Assembly (NCBI GenBank): GCA_026989355.1
Contig: JALSJM010000008.1
Span: forward strand, 1-64,000
Source of the DNA: Paracoccaceae bacterium
Lineage (GTDB): Bacteria; Pseudomonadota; Alphaproteobacteria; Rhodobacterales; Rhodobacteraceae
Direction of reading: 5' to 3'
DNA: 64,000 nt
The number at the start of each line of letters is the position of its first letter. The first letter of the stretch is position 1. The translations under genes and the position numbers were made by a program. This document shows, piece after piece, positions 56,148-64,000 of this stretch. The notes below the pieces were generated by a model. It had not been told where the DNA came from, made no database searches, and saw nothing but the letters and a program-made list of their open reading frames with translations.

Positions 56148-57179
56148 ATGGACGATATCATCCTGCAATTCATCAACGGGCTCGACAAGGGCAGCGCCTA
56201 TGCGCTGATCGCACTGGGCCTGACGCTGATCTTCGGCACTCTCGGGGTGGTGAATTTCGCACATGGCATGCTGTTCATGCTGGGCGCCTTCTGCGCCGTG
56301 GTGATGCAGCGCATACTCAACATTTCGGCGGTGACCATCGACGAGACGCAGAAGGATTTCCTGGGGCGCCCGCTCGAGGTGAAGACGCCCTATGCGGAAC
56401 TGTGGTTCGGGCCTGAAATCGGACAGGTGATCGTCAACTGGTCGGTTCCGCTTTCCCTTCTGCTTGCGGTGCCCTTCATGGCGCTGGTGGGCTGGGTCAT
56501 GGAGCGGGGCATCATCAAGCACTTCTACAAGCGCCCCCATGCCGATCAGATCCTGGCAACCTTCGGCCTTGCCATCGTGATCCAGGAGATCATGAAGGAA
56601 ATATTCGGCGCCAATCCGATCCCGGTGCCGGCGCCGCAGAGCTTTGCCGGATCGCTCGACTTCGGCGTGCTGCTGGGGTTCGATCCGAATGTCATCGTCT
56701 ATCCCTACTGGCGGCTGATCTATTTCCTGTTTTCCAGCGTGATCCTGCTCGCCGTGTTCGCCTTCCTGCGCTACACCACCTTCGGCATGGTGGTGCGTGC
56801 CGGCATGGCCGACCGCGAAACCGTCGGCCTGCTGGGCATCAATATCGACAGGCGTTTCACCATCATGTTCGCCATTGCCGCGATCGTCGCCGGCGTGGCG
56901 GGGGCGATGTATGCGCCCATCAATTCGCCCAATTATCACATGGGCATGGATTTCCTGGTACTGTCCTTCGTGGTGGTGGTGGTGGGCGGCATGGGCAGCC
57001 TCGCCGGCGCCGTGCTGGCGGGCTATCTGCTGGGCGTGCTCGAAAGCTTTGCCTCGATGAACACGGTCAAGGATGCCCTGCCCGGTATCGATCAGGTCAT
57101 CATATACCTGACGGCAATCGTGGTGCTGCTGGTGCGCCCGCGCGGCCTGCTGGGCAGGCGCGGCGTGATGGAGGACTGA
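56148..57179 (+). CDS. livH: Liv-type ABC transporter permease (LivH)
   Basis: 343 residues with about 8-9 helices and the family EAA-like loop (LRYTTFGMVVRAGMADRETVGLLGIN). Begins MDDIILQFINGLDKGSAYALIALGLTLIFG, abbreviated, typical LivH. A hydrophilic insertion near residues 45-80 (TIDETQKDFLGRPLEVKTPYAELWFG) lies between the first helices. It forms the membrane channel with LivM; 80 bases separate it from the binding-protein gene. Confidence 0.94.
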   Translation: MDDIILQFINGLDKGSAYALIALGLTLIFGTLGVVNFAHGMLFMLGAFCAVVMQRILNISAVTIDETQKDFLGRPLEVKTPYAELWFGPEIGQVIVNWSVPLSLLLAVPFMALVGWVMERGIIKHFYKRPHADQILATFGLAIVIQEIMKEIFGANPIPVPAPQSFAGSLDFGVLLGFDPNVIVYPYWRLIYFLFSSVILLAVFAFLRYTTFGMVVRAGMADRETVGLLGINIDRRFTIMFAIAAIVAGVAGAMYAPINSPNYHMGMDFLVLSFVVVVVGGMGSLAGAVLAGYLLGVLESFASMNTVKDALPGIDQVIIYLTAIVVLLVRPRGLLGRRGVMED

Positions 57180-57182
57180 CCC

Positions 57183-58403
57183 ATGTTGTTCGGACTGAAC
57201 AAGAAAGATACCCGGTTCCTGATCATCGTGGTGCTGCTGACGCTGTTCACCCCCTTCCTGATGCAGCCCTTTGCCGAAACAAGCCCGCTGGCGCAGTTCA
57301 ACGGCGGCTACCCCGACCTGATGGCCAAGGTGGCGATCTTCGGCATCTTCGCCATCGGCTTCAACATCCTGTTCGGCCTCACCGGCTATCTTTCCTTCGG
57401 CCATGCCGCCTTCCTGGGCGTCGGATCCTATGCGGCGGTATGGATGTTCAAGCTGCTGACGCTCAACGTCTTTCCCGCGGTGATCCTGGCGGTGATCATG
57501 TCGGGGCTGCTGGCGCTCGTGATCGGCTGGATCAGCCTGCGCCGCTCTGGAATCTATTTCTCGATCCTGACGCTGGCGATGGCCGAGATGGCCTATCGGC
57601 TGGCCTATTCGGTGCTGACCCCGATCACCAATGGCGAAACCGGGCTGCAGCTGCGCCCGCACGATCCGCGGGTGCTGGACGGGCCGGGGGCGCCGCAATA
57701 TCCCAACCTGTTCGGCCTGGAACTGAACGATTCCTACTTTCTGCGCCTGGGGGATCACGTGTTCACCTTCAACGTGGGCTACTATTTCTGTGCGGCCTTC
57801 GCGATTCTCGCCTTCTACGTCTCGCTGCGCATCTTCCGTTCGCCCTTCGGGCTGATGCTGCGTGCGGTGAAGGCCAATCAGCAGCGCATGAACTATACCG
57901 GGCTCAGCCCCCGCCCCTACACGCTGGCGGCCTTCGTCATCTCGGGCATGTATGCGGGGCTGGCCGGCGGGCTGATGGCCGCGATGGACCCTCTGGCCGG
58001 CGCCGAGCGCATGCAGTGGACCGTGGGCGGCGAAGTGGTGATCATGACGATCCTCGGCGGCGCCGGCACGCTGATGGGGCCGGTGCTTGGCGCCGGCACG
58101 ATCAAGTATCTCGAGAACATCTTCTCGAAGATCAACGAAAACGTGCTGCACCAATGGTTCGCATTCCTGCCCGACGGGCTTGAGAACATGGTGGTATGGC
58201 TCATCGCGCATTTCACCGGCGAAGGCTGGGCACTGACGCTGGGGCTGATGTTCATGCTGGTCGTCTTCTTCATGCCCGGCGGGCTGGTCGAAGGGGGCAG
58301 GCGCATTGCACGGCTGTGGCGCAAGCGGCGGCACGGAGGCGATGGCGGCGCAGACGGCGATGAGCTCCACCGCCCCGCCCGCTCCCCGCATGTGGCCGAG
58401 TGA
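57183..58403 (+). CDS. livM: Liv-type ABC transporter permease (LivM)
   Basis: 406 residues, longer than usual because of a basic/acidic cytoplasmic tail ([25 protein letters not shown]). About ten hydrophobic helices and the [26 protein letters not shown]-type loop. It begins three bases after the livH stop. It pairs with LivH to move the substrate, driven by LivG/LivF. Confidence 0.94.
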   Translation: MLFGLNKKDTRFLIIVVLLTLFTPFLMQPFAETSPLAQFNGGYPDLMAKVAIFGIFAIGFNILFGLTGYLSFGHAAFLGVGSYAAVWMFKLLTLNVFPAVILAVIMSGLLALVIGWISLRRSGIYFSILTLAMAEMAYRLAYSVLTPITNGETGLQLRPHDPRVLDGPGAPQYPNLFGLELNDSYFLRLGDHVFTFNVGYYFCAAFAILAFYVSLRIFRSPFGLMLRAVKANQQRMNYTGLSPRPYTLAAFVISGMYAGLAGGLMAAMDPLAGAERMQWTVGGEVVIMTILGGAGTLMGPVLGAGTIKYLENIFSKINENVLHQWFAFLPDGLENMVVWLIAHFTGEGWALTLGLMFMLVVFFMPGGLVEGGRRIARLWRKRRHGGDGGADGDELHRPARSPHVAE

Positions 58404-58413
58404 GGAGGCAGGC

Positions 58414-59172
58414 ATGGGAATTCTCGAAGTCAAGAACGTCAACAAGAACTTCGGTGGCCTGAAGGCACTGAAAGACGTGAACCTGAGCGTGCAGGAAAAC
58501 AGCGTGCATGCGATCATCGGCCCGAACGGGGCCGGAAAATCGACCCTGCTGAACGTGCTGGTGGGCAAGCTCATCCCCGATACCGGCAGCGTGATGTTCA
58601 ACGGCCGCTCGGTGCTGGGGCGCAAACCGCACGAGATCAACCAGATGGGGATTTCACGGGTGTTCCAGACCCCCGAGATCTTCGGCGATCTGACGGTGCT
58701 TGAAAACGTTCTGATCCCCTGTTTCGCGCATCGCGACGGCGCGTTCCGCATTCATGCCTTCGAAACCGTCGAGGCCGAGGCCGAAATGATCGACATGGCC
58801 AGGCATATCCTTGAGGATGTGAACATGGCCGACAAGTGCCACATACATGCAGCGGCCCTCTCGCGGGGTGACAAGCGCCGGCTTGAAATGGCCATGTGCC
58901 TGGTGCAGGAGCCGAAGCTTCTGCTGCTTGACGAGCCCACCGCCGGCATGGCGCGGGCCAATACCAACCGCACCATCGATCTTCTGCAGGAAATCCATGA
59001 GAAGCGCGCCATCACCATGGTGATCATCGAACACGACATGCACGTGGTTTTCAGCCTTGCCCAGCGCATCACCGTGCTGGCCCAGGGCACGCCGCTGGTC
59101 GAGGACACACCGGAAAACATCAAGGGCAATCCGAAAGTGCGCGAGGCCTATCTCGGCACCGCAGAGGTATGA
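58414..59172 (+). CDS. livG: Liv-type ABC transporter ATPase (LivG)
   Basis: 252 residues from ATG 58414 (GAGGAGGC upstream); the earlier in-frame sequence is the tail of livM in another phase. Walker A GPNGAGKST; signature LSRGDKRRLEMAM (a G-to-R change from LSGG, as often in Liv systems); Walker [12 protein letters not shown]; switch VIIEHDMHVV. It works with LivF to power LivHM. Confidence 0.94.
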   Translation: MGILEVKNVNKNFGGLKALKDVNLSVQENSVHAIIGPNGAGKSTLLNVLVGKLIPDTGSVMFNGRSVLGRKPHEINQMGISRVFQTPEIFGDLTVLENVLIPCFAHRDGAFRIHAFETVEAEAEMIDMARHILEDVNMADKCHIHAAALSRGDKRRLEMAMCLVQEPKLLLLDEPTAGMARANTNRTIDLLQEIHEKRAITMVIIEHDMHVVFSLAQRITVLAQGTPLVEDTPENIKGNPKVREAYLGTAEV

Positions 59173-59176
59173 AACG

Positions 59177-59920
59177 ATGACAGCCACCGCAACCAGACCC
59201 GCCCCCCATGCCGAACCCGCCTTCTTCTCGGTCTGGGACATTCACGCCTATTACGGCGAAAGCTACATCGTTCAGGGCGTGAGCTTCACCGTGCACGAAG
59301 GCGAGATCCTGGCGCTTCTGGGCCGGAACGGCGCCGGCAAGACAAGCACGCTGCGCACCATCGCCCGCCTTGCCGATCCGGTGCTGACCCATGGCGAGAT
59401 CTGGCTTGATCACCAGAAGCTGCACGAAATGCGATCCTTCGAGGCGGCGCGCGCGGGCTGTCAACTGGTTCCCGAGGACCGTCGTATCATCCCCGGCCTC
59501 ACCGTCGAGGAAAATCTGAAACTGGCGCAGATCGCCGCGCCCACGGGCTGGTCGGCCGAGCGGATCTATGACCTGTTCCCGCGCCTGCGCGAACGCCGCC
59601 GCCAGGAAGGCACCACCCTTTCGGGGGGCGAGCAGCAGATGCTGGCCATCGCCCGGGCACTGGCCCGCGACATCAAGGTGCTGCTGCTTGACGAACCCTA
59701 TGAGGGCCTGGCCCCGGTGATCGTGCAGGAAATCGAAAAGACCCTGCAACTGATCAAGGAACAGGGCATTACCACGGTGATCGTCGAGCAGAACGCCATC
59801 GCCGCACTGAAGATCGCCGACCGCGCGGTGATCCTGGATACCGGCCAGGTGGTGTTTGACGGGTTGGCGCAGGAAGTGCTTGATAACGAAGCGCTGCGCG
59901 CGGAATATCTGGCCATCTAG
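59177..59920 (+). CDS. livF: Liv-type ABC transporter ATPase (LivF)
   Basis: 247 residues from ATG 59177. Walker [10 protein letters not shown], signature [15 protein letters not shown], Walker [14 protein letters not shown], switch [11 protein letters not shown]; the short C-terminus ([15 protein letters not shown]) is typical of LivF. It begins a few bases after livG. The N-terminal extension [17 protein letters not shown] is unusual but short. acs follows after 73 bases. Confidence 0.95.
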   Translation: MTATATRPAPHAEPAFFSVWDIHAYYGESYIVQGVSFTVHEGEILALLGRNGAGKTSTLRTIARLADPVLTHGEIWLDHQKLHEMRSFEAARAGCQLVPEDRRIIPGLTVEENLKLAQIAAPTGWSAERIYDLFPRLRERRRQEGTTLSGGEQQMLAIARALARDIKVLLLDEPYEGLAPVIVQEIEKTLQLIKEQGITTVIVEQNAIAALKIADRAVILDTGQVVFDGLAQEVLDNEALRAEYLAI

Positions 59921-59993
59921 AATACCCGGCCGGATACCCGGCCTTTCCGATGATCGAACCGGCTCGGAACCGCCCAGCAGGAAGGAAGATGCC

Positions 59994-61943
<1,950 letters not shown>

Positions 61944-62037
61944 ACGGGCAGGCCGCGGGCGAAAGCGGGGCAAGGAAGGGGGGAAGGATCGCATGCCTTC
62001 CCCCCCTCGCTTCGCCCTGCCCCGGCGTTTCCCTGGG

Positions 62038-62114
62038 GCCTGTCGCACATGATCGGATTCGGCGCGACAGGCTGCTCAGGGCATGCGACTGCCCGGGCGG
62101 GCGCATGCCCGGGC
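62038..62114 (+). repeat. dispersed about 80-bp repeat, copy 2
   Basis: GCCTGTCGC and GCGACAGGC form a 9-bp stem around a 17-base loop (62039-62072), followed by GCTCAGGGC and the GC-rich GCCCGGGCGGGCGCATGCC block. It matches inverted copy 1 at 44942-45023 with five or six substitutions and a short indel. Both copies are downstream of a gene and in that gene's orientation. Confidence 0.85.
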
Positions 62115-62117
62115 CGG

Positions 62118-62341
62118 AACAGGGGCTGTCATCCCATCCTCCCGATCCCGGAAACGCCCATCCCCCATGATGTGCAGGCGTATCGCGCGCGAAACATGAC
62201 CGAACGCGCCTTCTGCGGCCTCAAGGATTTCCGACACGTTGCCACCCGCCATGACAAACCGGCTCGAAACGTTCTGCCAGCTGTTGCTGTCGCTGCCTTT
62301 GTCCCGTGGTGGACTTGATCGAGTCTCGACCCGGGTAGATA
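62118..62341 (+). mobile_element. IS5-family transposase C-terminal remnant
   Basis: Residues PIPHD, YRARNMTERAFCGLKDFRHVATRHDK and VAAFVPWWT match the DDE-Glu end of IS5/IS427 transposases (ER-x-F-x-LKxFR-x-ATRxDK). The continuation LIESRPG before TAG at 62341 is one frame away, as the typical terminal sequence. There is no N-terminal part and no intact second end, so the element is dead. Its first-strand neighbour is repeat copy 2. Confidence 0.8.
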
Positions 62342-62426
62342 CCCGTCTGTCACGAACGCGGCACCCTTGCGGATGCCGCGTTGTCGTCAGTGCAGATTTC
62401 GCAGTGAAACCGGCACCGCGCCTCCT

Positions 62427-62452
62427 TGCCTCTTGCCCCGGGGCAAGAGGCA
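62427..62452. terminator. 26-bp perfect palindrome between IS remnant and NMT1-like gene
   Basis: TGCCTCTTGCCCC and GGGGCAAGAGGCA are perfect inverse halves with no spacer. It lies 13 bases past the stop codon of the minus-strand substrate-binding protein gene, the place for a transcription terminator or mRNA 3' stabiliser. Confidence 0.6.
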
Positions 62453-62464
62453 GGGCTTCAAGGA

Positions 62465-63460
62465 CTATTTCAGCGCCTTGTCGGTGATCTGGTGGGTCCA
62501 GGCGCCCTCGGGCTTCTTCGTGATCACCGGATCGGATCCGCCGGCCATCAGGATCTTGACCGTGCGCTCGTAATCCGCCGGATCCAGCGCCCCCTCGGAG
62601 CCGGCCGTCAGCTTGGCAATCTCGCCCATCATGCGCTTCTGGTGCTGCTCGGTCTGGGCGCCGGTCTCGTCGTACTCAAGCACGATCATGGCTGCCTCGT
62701 CGGGGTTTTCCTCGGCCCATTTCCAGCCCTTCATCGAGGCGCGCACGAAACGCACCAGCTGATCCTCGAAGGCCGGATCCTTCAGGCGGTCTTCCAGCAC
62801 GTAAAGCCCGTCCTCAAGCGTGGCCACGCCCTGATCCTCATACTTGAAGGTCACCAGATCCTCGGGCTTCAGGCCGGCATCGATGATCTGCCAGTATTCG
62901 TTATAGGTCATGGTGGAAACGCAATCGGCCTGACCGTTCAGGATCGGATCCACATTGAAACCCTGTTTCAGCACGGTCACGCCCTGGGGCGATCCGTCGG
63001 TCGGAATGCCGAGGATGCTCATCCAGGCCAGGAACGGATATTCATTGCCGAAAAACCAGACGCCAAGGGTATGACCGGGAAAATCCTGCGGCGTCTTGAT
63101 GCCGCTGTCGGCGCGGCAGGTCAGCATCATGCCCGAACGCTTGAACGGCTGGGCGATATTGACAAGCGGCAGCCCCTTTTCGCGCGAGGCCAGCGCACTG
63201 GGCATCCAGTCGATCACCACATCGGCGCCGCCACCGGCGATCACCTGGGCAGGGGCGATATCGGGGCCTCCGGGCTTGATGGTGACATTCAGCCCCTCTT
63301 CCTCGTAAAAGCCCTTTTCGAGCGCCACGTAATAGCCGGCAAACTGGGCCTGGGTCACCCATTTCAGTTGCAGTGTCAGATCATCGGCGGCCTCGGTCGC
63401 AGGCGCCGTTCCCAGGGCCAGCCCAAGGGCCAGGGTTGTGGCTGTCAGCAATTTCTTCAT
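62465..63460 (-). CDS. NMT1/THI5-like ABC transporter substrate-binding protein
   Basis: 331 residues from ATG 63460, chosen for AAGGAGG ten bases upstream and the signal peptide MKKLLTATTLALGLALG; the longer in-frame start adds nothing. Cleavage near TEAAD. The mature sequence is of the SsuA/ThiY/NMT1 type: VTQAQFAGYYVALEKGFYEEEGLNVTI, QVIAGGGADVVIDWMP, LGVWFFGNEYPF. Such proteins bind pyrimidine precursors of thiamine, taurine or alkanesulfonates; the Y-A-L/F-A-G-Y-Y pattern fits thiamine-precursor or riboflavin-type ligands, but this is not resolved. Operon with the permease upstream. Confidence 0.9.
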   Translation of the reverse strand: MKKLLTATTLALGLALGTAPATEAADDLTLQLKWVTQAQFAGYYVALEKGFYEEEGLNVTIKPGGPDIAPAQVIAGGGADVVIDWMPSALASREKGLPLVNIAQPFKRSGMMLTCRADSGIKTPQDFPGHTLGVWFFGNEYPFLAWMSILGIPTDGSPQGVTVLKQGFNVDPILNGQADCVSTMTYNEYWQIIDAGLKPEDLVTFKYEDQGVATLEDGLYVLEDRLKDPAFEDQLVRFVRASMKGWKWAEENPDEAAMIVLEYDETGAQTEQHQKRMMGEIAKLTAGSEGALDPADYERTVKILMAGGSDPVITKKPEGAWTHQITDKALK

Positions 63461-63559
63461 GGTTTCTTTTCCTCCTTGTTGAACTGTCTTCTTCATCGTC
63501 TGCACCGGCGCCCCGCACCTGTCGCGTGGCTGTGATTAACCGTGATTGCCCCCCTCTCG

Positions 63560-64000
63560 TCAATCGCCGGCCCGGTTGCGCTGCGAAGGGTGCCAGAAAG
63601 TCACCCATTTCTCGAACAGGACAACCAGGCCATAGAAAGCCGAACCGGCCAGCGCCGCCATGGCGATTTCGGCCCAGACCATGTCGATGGCAAGACGGCC
63701 CACCTCGGTCGAGATGCGAAAGCCCATGCCATAGGTGGGCGAGCCGAAATATTCGGCCACGATGGCGCCGATCAGCGCCAGGGTGGTCGCCACCTTCAGC
63801 CCGTTGAACACGAAGGGCATGGCGGCAGGCAGGCGCAGCCTGGCAAGCTCCTGCCAGTAGCCGGCGCCATAGGTACGCATGAGATCCCGCTGCATGGCCG
63901 AGGCCTCGTCAAGGCCCTGCACGGTGTTCACCAGCACCGGAAAGAACACCATCACCACCACCACCGCGGCCTTCGATTCCCAGCCGAAACCGAACCAGTT
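63560..64000 (-). CDS. SsuC/ThiX-type ABC transporter permease, partial
   Basis: The frame is open to the right edge of the window; the N-terminal half is missing. The visible 147 residues show the EAA loop (MRTYGAGYWQELARLRLPAAMPFVFNG) and three to four hydrophobic helices of the BPD/SsuC family. The next gene is the NMT1-like binding protein, 99 bases downstream, so the transporter operon is transcribed leftwards. Confidence 0.9.
   Translation of the reverse strand, partial: NWFGFGWESKAAVVVVMVFFPVLVNTVQGLDEASAMQRDLMRTYGAGYWQELARLRLPAAMPFVFNGLKVATTLALIGAIVAEYFGSPTYGMGFRISTEVGRLAIDMVWAEIAMAALAGSAFYGLVVLFEKWVTFWHPSQRNRAGD

Larger units (their letters stand above)
61944..62464. other. 521-bp intergenic region after acs
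   Basis: No intact gene. It holds repeat copy 2 (62038-62114), an IS5-family transposase remnant (62118-62341) and a 26-bp palindrome (62427-62452). Confidence 0.85.

Noticed and set aside
56016-58751. Minus-strand frame of 911 codons opposite the liv operon
   Set aside because: Antisense of livH/livM/livG; the true genes carry ABC signatures.
61944-62464. Thiamine (TPP) riboswitch for the NMT1-like ABC system
   Set aside because: This region is downstream, not upstream, of that operon, and no THI box was seen.

Overview
GC-rich (about 65%) bacterial chromosome segment, most likely from an alphaproteobacterium of the Rhodobacterales (Rhodobacteraceae/Paracoccaceae type). The evidence is the iscR-desulfurase-sufB-ybjQ-sufC-sufD-YIP1-sufS operon, an IscR with one cysteine in its cluster-ligand region, an Irr-type iron box, many ATGA/TGATG gene overlaps, TRAP and Liv-type ABC uptake systems, and CCA-encoding tRNA genes. 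No plasmid, phage or CRISPR features were seen. Naming below genus-group level is not supported by sequence alone.

Layout. 1-2.7 kb: end of a sugar-type operon (Gfo/Idh/MocA oxidoreductase, UgpC/MalK-like ATPase) and a membrane TerB-like protein. 2.8 kb: tRNA-Arg(CCG). 3.0-10.6 kb (minus): complete Suf iron-sulfur assembly operon led by iscR, with an Irr box upstream. 10.8-14.0 kb: alpha/beta hydrolase, BolA, CGFS glutaredoxin and ZapA. 14.3-19.1 kb: central carbon genes tkt, pgk, class I fba, with a tyrosine tRNA. 19.2-23.3 kb (minus): squalene/phytoene synthase-like protein, cimA, cysS, and a putative cysteine-rich leader peptide. 24.1-33.5 kb: RpiR regulator diverging from a catabolic island (N-formylglutamate amidohydrolase-like hydrolase, DctQMP TRAP transporter, glutamine synthetase-like ligase, aldehyde dehydrogenase, iron alcohol dehydrogenase). 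33.6-41.5 kb: beta-barrel protein, Pcm-erythromycin-esterase fusion, PolX with a dead PHP domain, CDF metal exporter, TfoX-C protein, Ndk. 41.8-48 kb: ABC-F, MarC, aspartic protease, FadJ-like enzyme, and a dksA-like gene broken by an 8-bp tandem duplication. 48-62 kb: orphan FliM, symporter-histidine kinase with single-domain response regulator, ScfR-like regulator, Liv-type ABC transporter and acetyl-CoA synthetase. 62-64 kb: dispersed repeat, IS5-family remnant and an NMT1/THI5-like ABC system that runs off the window.

How the genes work together. Three modules stand out. (i) Fe-S biogenesis and iron control: iscR-suf, BolA and CGFS Grx. (ii) An RpiR-controlled uptake and oxidation island whose enzyme set fits a gamma-glutamylation route for an amine or amino alcohol. 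This is a hypothesis. (iii) A probable short-chain carboxylate (acetate-like) sensing, import and activation island, combining a CrbS/CbrA-like sensor, a ScfR-like regulator, a Liv ABC transporter and Acs. The substrates of (ii) and (iii) are inferred from gene content only.
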